Shown: positions 17,905-28,785 of the stretch, piece by piece
Position numbering within the stretch: position 1 is the stretch's first letter
Layout of the letters: every line of letters begins with the position of its first letter
Assembly (NCBI GenBank): GCA_013820875.1
Contig: JACDHS010000004.1
Span: 1 to 64,000, forward strand
Length of the DNA: 64,000 nucleotides
Direction of reading: 5' to 3'
Source: Verrucomicrobiota bacterium
Lineage (GTDB): Bacteria > Verrucomicrobiota > Verrucomicrobiia > Limisphaerales > JACDHS01
Program-made: the position numbers and the translations under genes
Notes under the pieces: generated by a model
The model's input: only the letters and a program-made list of their open reading frames with translations
Databases searched by the model: none
What the model was told of the DNA's origin: nothing

Positions 17905-19200
17905 TCATCGATCACACTCTCCCATCACGAAATCGAGTGAACCCAAAATCGCCACGGTATCGCTCATCATATGGCCGGGGAGCAGATGCGGCAGAATGCT
18001 TAGATTCACAAACGATGGAGCACGAATCTTCATCCGGTTCGGCGTCCCGCCACCTTTGCTGTTGATATAAAAACCAAGCTCACCCTTCGGATTCTCGTGA
18101 CCAAAATAAACTTCGCCTTCCGGCGCGTTCACACCCTGGGTAACGAGGATGAATTGATGAATCAATTCTTCCATGCTCGTCAGCACTTTATCTTTGGGCG
18201 GCAAAACAACTTTTCCATCCGCGACGTTGACCGGTTCTTTCGACTTGTTATCCGCGCCTCCGGGCATCTTATCCAACGCCTGCAGAATGATCCGCACGCT
18301 CTGCCGCATTTCTTCCATGCGAACAAGGTAACGATCATAACAATCACCCACTGAACCAATCGGAATCTCAAAATCGAACTCTTTATAGCAGAGATAAGGC
18401 TTCGCTTTGCGCAGATCGAATTCCACGCCACTACCGCGCAGGTTCGGACCGGTCAGACCATAATCAATCGCATCTTCCTTCGAGATGACCCCGACATCCT
18501 TCGTGCGATCCACCCAGATTTTATTACGGGTCAATAGCGTTTCCGACTCATCAAAATTCACGACGACTTCTTTGCAGAACTTCCGCACCGCATCACACCA
18601 GCCCACAGGAGTGTCGCGTGAGACACCGCCGATACGTGTATAGGTCGTCGTAAACCGCGCCCCTGTGAGCGCTTCAGCCAAATTATAAACTTTCTCCCGT
18701 TGCGTGAACGTATGGAGAAACACCGTCAAGGCGCCGACATCCATCGCGTAAGCGCCCAGCCCAAGCAAATGCGAGGAAATCCGTGCCAATTCGCAGCAAA
18801 TCACACGTATATATTGGCAGCGCGGGGTAAGCGCCTGGTCAATGCCGAGCAATTTTTCAACTGCGAGAACGTAAGCGACGTTGTTTGCCAGCGGCGCCAG
18901 ATAATCCAGTCGATCCGTGTAAGGAATGAACTGGGTGTAGGTCATGTTCTCGGCGATTTTTTCATCGCCGCGATGCAAATAACCGACTTCAGGCGTGGCT
19001 TTCGTCACGATTTCGCCATCCATCTCCAAAACGATGCGCAACACCCCATGCGTCGCCGGATGCGACGGCCCCATGTTCAGCACCATTTTCTCGCCCTGCA
19101 TGTCTGGCAAATCAGCCGACGAAACGGCTGGATCCACATTGCTCTGCTGCACGGCAACGCGTCCTGCTGGATCTCTAAATTCGATCTCTTGAGTTGCCAT
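17905..19200 (-). CDS. nuoD: NADH-quinone oxidoreductase subunit D
   Basis: MGPSHPATHGVLRIVLEMDGE...GYLHRGDEKIAEN motifs. Confidence 0.96.
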   Translation of the reverse strand: MATQEIEFRDPAGRVAVQQSNVDPAVSSADLPDMQGEKMVLNMGPSHPATHGVLRIVLEMDGEIVTKATPEVGYLHRGDEKIAENMTYTQFIPYTDRLDYLAPLANNVAYVLAVEKLLGIDQALTPRCQYIRVICCELARISSHLLGLGAYAMDVGALTVFLHTFTQREKVYNLAEALTGARFTTTYTRIGGVSRDTPVGWCDAVRKFCKEVVVNFDESETLLTRNKIWVDRTKDVGVISKEDAIDYGLTGPNLRGSGVEFDLRKAKPYLCYKEFDFEIPIGSVGDCYDRYLVRMEEMRQSVRIILQALDKMPGGADNKSKEPVNVADGKVVLPPKDKVLTSMEELIHQFILVTQGVNAPEGEVYFGHENPKGELGFYINSKGGGTPNRMKIRAPSFVNLSILPHLLPGHMMSDTVAILGSLDFVMGECDR

Positions 19201-19202
19201 TT

Positions 19203-19874
19203 CTATTTCTTCTCAATCGGCCCAGGCCCATGGGAATGGCCGTGCAAATTCTTGATATCATCGCGACGTTCGACCCGATTGGTCGTCTCCAAAGAATCCG
19301 TTTCCGGAATACGGACGCGCGGCTCACGAGCAATCGTATCTTTGCCACCGGCGATGGTGACAAATGGACCACCTTCCAGCGGCGCGGCATTGGTAAAAGC
19401 CACATCCGGCATCTCGCTGGGCTTACCGGCCAACGGAAAATCTTTGCGCAAAGGAAAATAGGGATACCCTTCCCACATCAAAATACGGCGCAGATCAGGA
19501 TGACCGCGAAAACGGATACCCATCATGTCGTAAATCTCGCGCTCATGCCAATCAGCCGTGCGCCAGACTTTGGTCACCGTCGGCAACTCAGCTTTTTCTT
19601 CGCCAACATCCGTTTTCAACCGCAGATGCACGCCATCGGTGAAATTGGAAAAGTGATAAACAACCGTCCAGCGCGGATCATCGCCGTAATTATCGACGCT
19701 GCAGATGTCCACCAGGTAACTGAAGCCAAGATCGCGCTTTGCAAACTCGCAAACCTCCACGATGCGCTCAGCGTCGGCGAGAATCACGGTGATTTCACCG
19801 CGAAATTCGACTGGGACGGAGATCAATTCACCGAATTTCTCCCGCAGCTTATTGGCTTGTTCGAGGGCGCTCAC
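19203..19874 (-). CDS. nuoC: NADH-quinone oxidoreductase subunit C
   Basis: ADWHEREIYDMMGIRFRGHPDLRRILMWEGYPYFPLRKDFPL. Confidence 0.95.
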   Translation of the reverse strand: MSALEQANKLREKFGELISVPVEFRGEITVILADAERIVEVCEFAKRDLGFSYLVDICSVDNYGDDPRWTVVYHFSNFTDGVHLRLKTDVGEEKAELPTVTKVWRTADWHEREIYDMMGIRFRGHPDLRRILMWEGYPYFPLRKDFPLAGKPSEMPDVAFTNAAPLEGGPFVTIAGGKDTIAREPRVRIPETDSLETTNRVERRDDIKNLHGHSHGPGPIEKK

Positions 19875-19958
19875 TATTTAGTAACTAACTTTTGGCACGA
19901 CTTCCAAAATGCATTTTCCCACTTCGTGCTAATTCGTGAAATTGTGTTTAAGAAAAAT

Positions 19959-20522
19959 TTACGTCTTAATAAACTCCGGCTTGGGCGTCCGTGGCTTGGC
20001 CGTTTCCGCCACCAGTTCCCGGTGCGGCCTGGCATGCATGATCGGTTCTTTGGCCACTTTGCTTTGCAGACGAATCAGCGCATCCAACAACGCTTCGGGT
20101 CTTGGCGGGCAACCTGCCACATAAACATCCACCGGAATGATGTTATCCACCCCTTGAAGCACCGCATAACTGCGATACATCCCACCCGTCGAAGCACATG
20201 CCCCCATCGCAATCACCCATTTCGGCTCCGGCATCTGCTCGTAAATTCGACGCACAGCCATGGCCATCTTGTAAGTCACTGTGCCAGCCACAATCATGAC
20301 ATCCGATTGCCGGGGCGAAAAACGCATGACCTCAGAGCCGAATCGCGCAATATCGTAACGACTCGCGCCTGCGGCCATCAATTCGATCGCACAACAGGCC
20401 AAACCCATCGGCATTGGCCAGAGCGAATTCTTCCGAAACCAGTTCAATGCAGCGTCAAGGCGAGTGACGACGACGTCACCCTCGACCTTCGAATTGTAGC
20501 CGATTTCTGTGTTGGTTCTCAT
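19959..20522 (-). CDS. nuoB: NADH-quinone oxidoreductase subunit B
   Basis: [17 protein letters not shown]...[20 protein letters not shown]...[12 protein letters not shown]...[15 protein letters not shown]. Confidence 0.96.
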   Translation of the reverse strand: MRTNTEIGYNSKVEGDVVVTRLDAALNWFRKNSLWPMPMGLACCAIELMAAGASRYDIARFGSEVMRFSPRQSDVMIVAGTVTYKMAMAVRRIYEQMPEPKWVIAMGACASTGGMYRSYAVLQGVDNIIPVDVYVAGCPPRPEALLDALIRLQSKVAKEPIMHARPHRELVAETAKPRTPKPEFIKT

Positions 20523-20751
20523 ACAGACGAAACTGGTTGCACAGCAACGGATTTACTAAACACGCGACTTTTTGGCTGCGCAAGAACATTGTGATTTTTT
20601 TCACAAAGTCGGAAAGCCGGGACTAAACACGGCAACTTAAACTGTTATTCGGGTTAAAAAAGGGGCCTTAGCAAACATTTCTGGTTTTTCAGGGGGTTTG
20701 ACCCAGGTCAAGATTGGCGCAAAGCCCTGATCAACTGAAATTCCCGTGGGT

Positions 20752-21206
20752 AACACAGTGTGCGGGCGTCGTTGCCGCAGTTTCCGAGTGGGCAACACAC
20801 TGTGCGGACGTCGTTTCCGCAGTTTCAAAATGGACAACACACTGTGCGGACGTCGTTTCCGCAGTTTCCGAGTGGACAACACACTGTGCGGTCGTCGTTC
20901 CTGGAGTTTTAAAATGGACAACACACTGTGCGGTCGTCGTTCCTGGAGTTTTAAAATGGACAACACACTGTGCGGACGTCGTTCCTGGAGTTTTAAAATG
21001 GACAACACAGTGTGCGGACGTCGTTCCTGGAGTTTCAAAGTGGGCAACACACTGTGCGGTCGTCATTCCTGGAGTTTCAAAGTGGGCAACACACTGTGCG
21101 GTCGTCATTCCTGGAGTTTCAAAGTGGACAACACACTGTGTTGCCCACGTTCCTGGCGACCTAAAGTGAAAAACCCCTTATTTTTCAACAATTCGCCCGA
21201 ATGAAG
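20752..21206. repeat. Tandem repeat array 1: 42-bp period, 10 unit motifs plus terminal cap
   Basis: The AACACA(C/G)TGTG motif begins at 20752, 20794, 20836, 20878, 20920, 20962, 21004, 21046, 21088 and 21130 (exactly 42 bp apart). Confidence 0.97.
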
Positions 21207-21594
21207 CTTTCTCACCTGTCCGCCAAACACGCGAAATCAATAGTACAGAGATCAAGTGTGAGGCATTACATCCGGATAGCTCGCCCTTCCTAAATCGCCA
21301 GGAATTGCGTAGCGAGCGCGATAAACTGTGAACAAATCGATATGAATACTTCGGTGGCTATCGTCTTGATCAATGGCTTTGCTATAAAACAATCCAGCAG
21401 GTCAGAAAAAACCTAAAATGGTGTGAAAAATGTCGATGCTGCGTCCGGATTGTTTCCGGCGGTGGACCGTCAGATAGCTGAAAGACCGATCACTATGTGC
21501 GGCGGAATTAAAACGTCTTTCCGCGTTCCTCCTGGTCAGGGGGGCATCTGAAATAAATTGAATTTTCGAAAAGTACATAAATCATACAAATAGA

Positions 21595-22226
21595 ATGAAA
21601 AAACTCCTGATTGTTGCCGGTGTCCTGTGCGCAGTGGGTGCTGCATTGGGGGTGGATGTCTTTCCGAAATATTCCAAGAGTTCCATAACGGCCCAGATTC
21701 CTACGAACACGGTTGGGTACATCAAAGACGCAGCTTTTGAGCTGGGAACAAACGTGGTTTATACGTTGAACGGTCAGATTTTTATCAACAGCGCCAACGG
21801 AAACATTCAGACCGTTGCCGAGGGATTCAGTGGGGCCACGGATAAAAGCACACCATGGAAAACTTTAACAGAGCTGTTGGCCGTTTATCAGCAGGGTGTC
21901 ACCTCGAATAAGGTGGCGGCGCTCTATACGCCCGATTCTCAGGAGTTCCTTGACGAGATTTTCACCGATGCAGAAGTAACCACCAGATTTAAGGAGTTTA
22001 GCTCTTCAATTACCAACATGCAGGTGCTGATGGGTTTTGACCTTTCGAATGGCTTTTATGCTATTACCTCCTTCGGATCCACGGGAAATCCGCCGGACAA
22101 AATGCCTTTTTTTTTGTCAAAACCAATGGTCAGTATCGTTTGTCCACTTATGACAGTGATGAAACAAACGTCTCGAACATTGGAGTGTTCCTAAACACCC
22201 ATTCGGTTACCAATCTCCTTCCATGA
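21595..22226 (+). CDS. Secreted hypothetical protein, frame interrupted at a T9 tract
   Basis: Signal peptide; uninterrupted ORF 21595-22194. One extra T at about 22107-22115 would give ...MPFFFVKTNGQYRLSTYDSDETNVSNIGVFLNTHSVTNLLP* ending at 22226. Confidence 0.6.
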
Positions 22227-22269
22227 CGAGTGGCAGAACGTTACTTGATGTGAGTATCCAGCTTAGACC

Positions 22270-23340
22270 ATGAGTCCTCGTGGTTTCTTTTTACTGATCC
22301 TGACGCTGTTCTCAACCGCTGTCGTTCTCTTCTTCCAGCTTAAAACCGATATTTGGACGAATTGGCTCCGCCAGTGCGTTTCTCGAAATTACTCGAACAC
22401 AGTGGGAGTGATTACGCATAGCGGAGTGACGGAACGGGATGTCGCACCTCCCGATTCCATTACCGTCAAAATAGGAAAGGAGAAAAGTGTTTATGCGGTT
22501 TCAGTTCGGTATCGTTATGAAGTTGGCGGCAGGGTGTTCGAGGGGGAACGCTTTCGTTACAACAGCTTCCCATCATCGGCAGCGGATGCCGTGTGGGCGA
22601 AGTCAGTAGTCGCGGATTATCCGATAGACTCGGAAGTGCAGGTTTATTACAACCCGGCAAATGCTGCTGATTCGGTAATCTCGCCTGGTTTAGCGGGGCG
22701 AGATGTGGTGCTGCTGATGTTTATGATTCCCTTCAACTGCATGATGTTTGGCCTATGGGTGATGTCTGTATCCTGGTTGCGACGAAACTTATTCAGTCCT
22801 GTAGCCGGCGGGGTCAAGGTGCGGCGCGAAGGTCAGGTGGTGAATGTTTGGCTTCCTCGGTTTATGCCGTCCCTGATCGTTCTGGGATTCGTTGGTCTTT
22901 CTTCTTTCCTATCGGTCTTTGCCCTGGGAACAAATCCCTCATTTTTGACTGCCCTGGTCGTGTGTGGTGCGATTTTCATTTCAGCCATTGCTCTTTACGC
23001 GTGGCTTTGGCGTAAAATTCATTTCGAGGACCAATATTTGATGATAGACCACGGGGCTCGGCGGATAAGATTACCGAAAGCTTTTGGTCGAAAAGAACGC
23101 CTGACGCTTCCCTTTGAAGATGTTGTGGATATTACGACAGAAGCGATTGCGCGTCGCAATCGAGGGAACATCACTTATACGTTTGCGCCGACATTGCACG
23201 CGAGAAATGTGCCAGGAGGACCATTTAAACTTGCGAATTGGCGTGAACGAAAGAGAGCTAACTCGTTCACCCGCTGGTTGGGTGAACAGCTTGGACTGAA
23301 TTCGTCGGGTGATTCTGGATCGCCCGAAAGGGACATCTGA
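22270..23340 (+). CDS. DUF3592-like membrane protein
   Basis: N-terminal TM; YRYEVGGRVFEGERFRYN...YPIDSEVQVYYNPANAADSVISPG is typical of DUF3592. Confidence 0.8.
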   Translation: MSPRGFFLLILTLFSTAVVLFFQLKTDIWTNWLRQCVSRNYSNTVGVITHSGVTERDVAPPDSITVKIGKEKSVYAVSVRYRYEVGGRVFEGERFRYNSFPSSAADAVWAKSVVADYPIDSEVQVYYNPANAADSVISPGLAGRDVVLLMFMIPFNCMMFGLWVMSVSWLRRNLFSPVAGGVKVRREGQVVNVWLPRFMPSLIVLGFVGLSSFLSVFALGTNPSFLTALVVCGAIFISAIALYAWLWRKIHFEDQYLMIDHGARRIRLPKAFGRKERLTLPFEDVVDITTEAIARRNRGNITYTFAPTLHARNVPGGPFKLANWRERKRANSFTRWLGEQLGLNSSGDSGSPERDI

Positions 23341-23782
23341 GATCGTTGGGAAAGCGCTCCGTCTCCCAGTCAACGATTCCGACGAGTCTTGATGCGATGT
23401 CGCGTGGATCGGTCACCTGCAGCACCGATGGACTTCCTATACGGGCACGGGGCGCAACATCTTTGGATCGAACGTTCTCTTTGGACACGGACGCCCTGGA
23501 GCCATCAAGTATGTGGATGCTGAATATCTGATGAGTTTTTCGCACCTCTGGGGGATTCCGAGAAAAAAGCATTTTACGAACTTTTTGTCTCGAATGACCA
23601 GAAGTCCATAGAGACAAAGGTGAATTTTTGAAGAACTCATTGAACGACGCTCTGAATGAGCGATGGGGCTGCCCGGCAACGCGCAGGGGTCTCCGCTGTG
23701 AACAACGGCGGCGAAAACGGGCCCCTCGGATTAGGCGTTTGTTAGCGCAGATTAGCGGTTTAGTGATTTTTGAACTACCGGA

Positions 23783-25216
23783 TTACTTCTTTGAACCAGC
23801 TTTGCGGGCTCGCGCTATTGTCGATTCATACTCCGGGCGCTTTTGCCATTCAGGGAAGTAACGTTGATACTCGGGCAGTTCTGTCCAGAAGCGCGGTTCA
23901 GGGTCGGCGGGAATCACTTTGCCTTCCGGATAATCTTTTCCGGCCACGCTCGCTTCGACCGATTCATTCCACGCGAGCAATGCTTCGTGCAATCGCTTTG
24001 CAATTTTCGGTTGTTCGCTGGAAATATCCCGCGTCTCTTTCGGATCGGCTTGCAGGTCGAATAGTTGGAACTTTCCTTTCGCAGATTTTTCGATCAACAG
24101 CTTGTAATTATTATCGACAAGCGCTGCGCCGCCTTGAAAGCGGAAAGGAATCGGCTTGCTCCGTTTCTCAACCGCTGTCGCAAACAATGGTCGCAGACTT
24201 TCACCATCCACCGGCTGCACCATGGCCTCTTGCGGAAGCTTCGCGACATCCGCAACGGTCGGAAAAATATCCATCGTGCTGGCTGGGTAAAGAGTCGTTC
24301 GCGGCGACTTGATTGCCGCAGGCCATTCAATGATGCCGGGGACGCGAAGTCCGCCTTCAAACAGCGAACCTTTAAATCCTCGCAAGCCATTCACAGTATC
24401 AGGCTTGATGCTGCCGAGACCTCCGTTGTCGCTGCAAAACATCAGCAATGTGTTGTCGGCCAACGCGAGTTCGCGCAATCGCTTCCGCAACGTGCCGATG
24501 CTCCGATCCATTGCCACCAATTCGCCATAGTGATCTTGCGACTCCTCGGACAGCGCGGAGAAAGCAGCTTTGTCCTGGTCAGAAGCCCGGAAGGGTGAGT
24601 GCGGTGTTCCATACCAGATGACGGCGAACATCGGCTTGTCACTGCGATGATGGCGTTCGATGAACTTCAACGTTTCGCCGACGGCGATTTCCGAGGAGTC
24701 GCCTTTGAACTCTTCAATTTTTCCCTGGCGGCTCAAGAGCGGATTCAAATCGTAAAAATTCGATGTCGAGACCCATTCATCAAAACCGAACGCGCCGGGA
24801 TGGCGTTCATCGGAAGAGAGAATCGGCGCACCGGGTCCGCGTAATCCGTTGAGGTGCCATTTCCCAAAATGGCCGGTCACATAGCCCGCTTTGCGGAGTG
24901 CCTGGGCGATGGTCCTCTCCTGGAGTCGCAACGCGTAACCGTGACTGAGAACCCCGGTGCGATCATTGGAACGTCCCGTCAACACACTGGCGCGAGTCGG
25001 CGAGCAGACAGGCGCCCCGGCATAAAAGCGATCGAGACGAAGTCCGTTCGCGGCCATCGCATCGAGGTTCGGCGTCTTGAGGACGGGATGATTGTAATAA
25101 CCTGTTTGGCCCCATCCCATGTCATCGGCCATGACCAGGATGATGTTGGGGCGATCGGCGGCTTGCGTTATCAAAGCAACGAAGCAGGCAACGATGATCG
25201 AAAGGGCAGTCTTCAT
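23783..25216 (-). CDS. Arylsulfatase family protein
   Basis: [26 protein letters not shown] formylglycine motif; GKWHL; signal peptide. Confidence 0.95.
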   Translation of the reverse strand: MKTALSIIVACFVALITQAADRPNIILVMADDMGWGQTGYYNHPVLKTPNLDAMAANGLRLDRFYAGAPVCSPTRASVLTGRSNDRTGVLSHGYALRLQERTIAQALRKAGYVTGHFGKWHLNGLRGPGAPILSSDERHPGAFGFDEWVSTSNFYDLNPLLSRQGKIEEFKGDSSEIAVGETLKFIERHHRSDKPMFAVIWYGTPHSPFRASDQDKAAFSALSEESQDHYGELVAMDRSIGTLRKRLRELALADNTLLMFCSDNGGLGSIKPDTVNGLRGFKGSLFEGGLRVPGIIEWPAAIKSPRTTLYPASTMDIFPTVADVAKLPQEAMVQPVDGESLRPLFATAVEKRSKPIPFRFQGGAALVDNNYKLLIEKSAKGKFQLFDLQADPKETRDISSEQPKIAKRLHEALLAWNESVEASVAGKDYPEGKVIPADPEPRFWTELPEYQRYFPEWQKRPEYESTIARARKAGSKK

Positions 25217-25249
25217 TTCAGCGATGATTGGGAGACGGTTTTACAAAAA

Positions 25250-26791
25250 CTACTCGACAATGACAGGAGCCCAGAGTCCCTCCTTCAGTTCCGGTGTTTT
25301 TCCCGAAGATGGAAAAGAGTTTTTAACCGCCACACGCAGTTGCCTGGAGAGTTCGTCCATCGTCGAGGTATGAGCGGCTTTGTTGGCGAGATTGGTTAGT
25401 TCCTTCGGATCCGCATCGTGATCGTACAACTCGCGGCCTTGATTGCCTTCATCCCACTCGGTGTAGCGCCAGCGCGCGGTGCGGAGGCTGTAACCGGAGA
25501 ATCGATCGGGGCGAGTGCCTTCAGAAGCAATGACTGCCGATCGTTTGCCGCCCTGGTTGCGCACCACCTGGGTGAGCGCCCATCCGCGGCCTTTCACGGA
25601 AGGATCCTTGAGTATGGGGACGAGGCTTTGGCCTTGGAGGTTCGACGGCGCTTTTACTCCACAGAGTTCCGTCAACGTGGGATACAAATCAATCAGACCC
25701 ACCGGGGACGATGCCACTCCGCCTTTGGCAGTGACGCCGGGCGCGACAATGAACAGCGGCACACGCGCGCTTTCTTCGAAGAGGCTTTGTTTTTTCCACA
25801 AATTGTGTTCGCCCATGTGATAGCCATGGTCGCTGGTGAAAACGATGATCGTATTTTCCGACAGGCCGAGTCGGTCAAGGGCATCCACCACGCGACCAAC
25901 CTGCGCGTCCATAAAACTGATGCTGGCATAATACGCCTGCATGGCTTTGCGCCGAATATCATCGGGAAGATTCACTTCTTCCTTTCTTCGGCTGGCAAAG
26001 GCGGCTGGCGGGATGTCTGCCTCATCCTCTTTTCGACTTCGCACGACTGGCATCTCCGCCTCGGGATACCAATCGAAATAGGGCGTTTGGGGGGCGGTGT
26101 AAGGGGTGTGCGGGCGGAAGAATCCGACCGCCAAAAAGAATGGCCGGTCCTTCTGCCGGGCGCACCGCTCCAGCACCCATTCGGCTTCGGTGGCAAGTAT
26201 GCCGTCGGTGTGATGCAGATCACTTTTGGGTGAAGCATACCAGCTCAGTGCGCTGCCAAGATTGCCGGGAACCAGGGTGAACATGTGCGGTTGTTCCTCA
26301 AGGCGATCGACACCGGCTGGATTCAGTTCGAGTTCCCAGGAAGCTGGGTCGTCGTTGCCGTCTGTGCCGATGGAGCCCGGCACCCCGTAGTGGTAAAGTT
26401 TGCCCAACCGGGCGGCGAAATATCCCGCATGCCGAAAAGATTGCGAGAGGCTGACCTGGGAAGGAACGGTCTGACGAAAAATCTGCGCGTTGCCGAGGAT
26501 CCCGGAGCTATTGGGGTAGAGACCGGTGAGCATGGAGTTTCGACTTGGTCCGCACAGCGGGAAGTTGCAATAAGCGCGGTCGAAGCGCACGCCTCTCCCG
26601 GCGAGTTTGTCGAGGTTTGGCGTCTTCGCTCGTGGATCACCATAACAGCCGAGGAAATTGTTCAAGTCATCGGAGATGATAAAGAGAACGTTTTGTTTCT
26701 GCGGAGCGGCAGCCTGCGCCAGACTGGACATCGCGGCTAACACCAGGGAACCAAAAGAGACAACAACAAAGCGGAGGATGAATTTCGTCAT
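25250..26791 (-). CDS. Sulfatase (iduronate-2-sulfatase-like)
   Basis: KQNVLFIISDDLNNFLGCYGD, CGPSR motif, TSDHGYHMGEHNLWKK; signal peptide. Confidence 0.94.
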   Translation of the reverse strand: MTKFILRFVVVSFGSLVLAAMSSLAQAAAPQKQNVLFIISDDLNNFLGCYGDPRAKTPNLDKLAGRGVRFDRAYCNFPLCGPSRNSMLTGLYPNSSGILGNAQIFRQTVPSQVSLSQSFRHAGYFAARLGKLYHYGVPGSIGTDGNDDPASWELELNPAGVDRLEEQPHMFTLVPGNLGSALSWYASPKSDLHHTDGILATEAEWVLERCARQKDRPFFLAVGFFRPHTPYTAPQTPYFDWYPEAEMPVVRSRKEDEADIPPAAFASRRKEEVNLPDDIRRKAMQAYYASISFMDAQVGRVVDALDRLGLSENTIIVFTSDHGYHMGEHNLWKKQSLFEESARVPLFIVAPGVTAKGGVASSPVGLIDLYPTLTELCGVKAPSNLQGQSLVPILKDPSVKGRGWALTQVVRNQGGKRSAVIASEGTRPDRFSGYSLRTARWRYTEWDEGNQGRELYDHDADPKELTNLANKAAHTSTMDELSRQLRVAVKNSFPSSGKTPELKEGLWAPVIVE

Positions 26792-26816
26792 AGATTAAAA
26801 AGCGCGATGGATTTGT

Positions 26817-28610
26817 TCATTTAATGAGCGTCAGTGTCACGCGACGCAGGTCCATAACAGATTCTCCCGGAATCTCCAACGCGCGAAGCATCAGCGGGGC
26901 CTGCCCTTTGGTCAGCGCGATTTCGCCCAGTTTCAAGGTGCGGAACTCTTTCATTTGCGACTCACCAGGTGGGCGGGGAATCGTATCCTGATTCGTGTAA
27001 AGTGGGGGATCCCAACCGGGCGCCACTCTGCCAGCGAGGCGACTCTCTTTGAAACTCAGTTCGATGATCGATCCAGCATCCGCCAACGGGCAGGTGTAAT
27101 CCACAGTCACCTCGTAGCGGCCAGTCGTCGCGACATCCAGAAGCCAGGCCACGCTGTCGCCTTTGCTTGTCCAGTTTACAAAATAGGAGCAATTTGGCGC
27201 GCCGCTGCTTCGTTTCACATTACCGCCCGGTTCACCATCGCGCGCCGGGAGCATGGTGATTGGAAATTCCGGGTACCCGGCTGAGATGGGACGCGGATCG
27301 ACTGCATTTTTGCCTCTGGCCTTCATGATAGAACCGTCTGGGCTGCCAAACATCTCCCGCCGCCACGCCTTCACTGCGGCGCTCAAACTCGCGGCAATGT
27401 CGGGCTCCTTATCCGTCACCGGGGTTGCCTGGCCCGGATCAGCGACCATATCATAAAGCTGGCCAGCGGAATCCAATCGGTGCCGTTGCGTGCGCACGCT
27501 GATGTTATTACCCCACGTGGAGAAAATCATTCGATCAGGCCAGTCACCGCGTCGTTTCAAGAGCAGGGGGCTGAGATCCCGGCCATCAAGCGGTTTGTCG
27601 CCGACACGCCGAATGCCCGTCAACTTCGTCAGCGTTGGCAGCAGATCAATCGCGCCAGTGATCTGGGTAACGGTGTGGCCTTTAGGCAGTTTCGCCGGCC
27701 AGCGAATGAAGAATGGGGAACGGATGCCGCCTTCGTCAGTCTGGCCTTTCTTGCCTTTCATGCCGCCGTTCCAACGAAAGCTGTTCGGGCCATTATCGGA
27801 AAAATAAATGACGATGGTATTCTTCGTCAGCTTCAACTCCTGGAGCTTGTTGAGGACACGGCCCACGTTCCAGTCCTGGTTCTCCATCATTGCGAGAGCG
27901 CAACGAGTTTCATCAGGCGCCTCCTTGCCGGGATCGGTGGCGTGCTGGGTAATGGACTTGTTCTTGAACCGTTGCCAATCCTTTTCCGGCGCGGCCCACG
28001 GCGAGTGCGGTGTAGTGAACGGCACGTAACAGAGAAAGGGGCGCGTTTTGTTTTGCTCAATGAATCGCAGTGCGCGATCCGTGCAGACATCAACGATGTA
28101 ACCTTCGGTGCGGACCATGCGCCCGTTGTCCTCGAGAGGCGCATCGAAGTATTCACCCCAGTGACCTGAGGTGTGGCCGAAGTATTCGTCAAAACCCCGC
28201 GCCATCGGATGATATGGCCACTGGCTTCCATTGTGCCATTTACCAAAAGCGCCAGTGGCATAGCCTGCGGCCTTGAACGCATCAGCGACGGTCTTCTCAT
28301 CCAGGTCCAGCCGTTCTTGTCCGGTGGAAACGCCACGCACACCGCCGCGTGGATGGTAACGTCCCGTGAGGAACTCCGCGCGCGTCGGCGAACAGACCGG
28401 GGAAACGTAAAATCGATCGAGCGTCACCCCAGCTTTGGCGATGGAATCAATGTTGGGCGTGGCAACCTGCCTGTTGCCATTGACGCTGTAATCACCCCAA
28501 CCAGCATCGTCGGCGAGGAAGATCACGACATTCGGCGGCGTAGCCCCGGAGATAGTTGTTACAAACAGGATCCAGACCAATAGTGAACAAGCGGGGAAGA
28601 TATTTCTCAT
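26817..28610 (-). CDS. Arylsulfatase A-like sulfatase with extra C-terminal domain
   Basis: PPNVVIFLADDAGWGDYSVNGN, CSPTR motif, FGKWHNG; C-terminal beta-rich extension of about 130 aa. Confidence 0.94.
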   Translation of the reverse strand: MRNIFPACSLLVWILFVTTISGATPPNVVIFLADDAGWGDYSVNGNRQVATPNIDSIAKAGVTLDRFYVSPVCSPTRAEFLTGRYHPRGGVRGVSTGQERLDLDEKTVADAFKAAGYATGAFGKWHNGSQWPYHPMARGFDEYFGHTSGHWGEYFDAPLEDNGRMVRTEGYIVDVCTDRALRFIEQNKTRPFLCYVPFTTPHSPWAAPEKDWQRFKNKSITQHATDPGKEAPDETRCALAMMENQDWNVGRVLNKLQELKLTKNTIVIYFSDNGPNSFRWNGGMKGKKGQTDEGGIRSPFFIRWPAKLPKGHTVTQITGAIDLLPTLTKLTGIRRVGDKPLDGRDLSPLLLKRRGDWPDRMIFSTWGNNISVRTQRHRLDSAGQLYDMVADPGQATPVTDKEPDIAASLSAAVKAWRREMFGSPDGSIMKARGKNAVDPRPISAGYPEFPITMLPARDGEPGGNVKRSSGAPNCSYFVNWTSKGDSVAWLLDVATTGRYEVTVDYTCPLADAGSIIELSFKESRLAGRVAPGWDPPLYTNQDTIPRPPGESQMKEFRTLKLGEIALTKGQAPLMLRALEIPGESVMDLRRVTLTLIK

Positions 28611-28785
28611 GCTTTATGTAACGCCGATGCCGCTGGATGCAGGTGGGCGAGTGAATGTTAAGAGTATCTGTGGTTTAGAAAAGTTACACTCAAGGTATCC
28701 AGTCAGCCGAACTGTTTACCCAAACACACGAAAACATCAGGGCAAACCAAACCTTTTCCGCCGCGGATTTCACCCGTTGAAATGT

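Noticed and set aside
6944-20594. Many plus-strand ORFs of 100-466 aa opposite the nuo genes (for example 19194-20594)
   Set aside because: Antisense shadows of strongly supported nuo genes, with His/Arg-rich unlikely compositions.
20637-21204. Several long ORFs on both strands across array 1 (137, 151, 125 and 152 aa)
   Set aside because: The 42-bp period is a multiple of three, so any stop-free unit gives long open frames on both strands; four overlapping frames are open at once, which argues against coding.
23341-23782. Possible gene remnant between the DUF3592 gene and the sulfatases (one frame reads ...TGTGRNIFGSNVLFGHGRPGAIKYVDAEYLMSFSHLWG...)
   Set aside because: No start, no full ORF, and no family I can name with confidence; may be a decayed gene but evidence is too thin.
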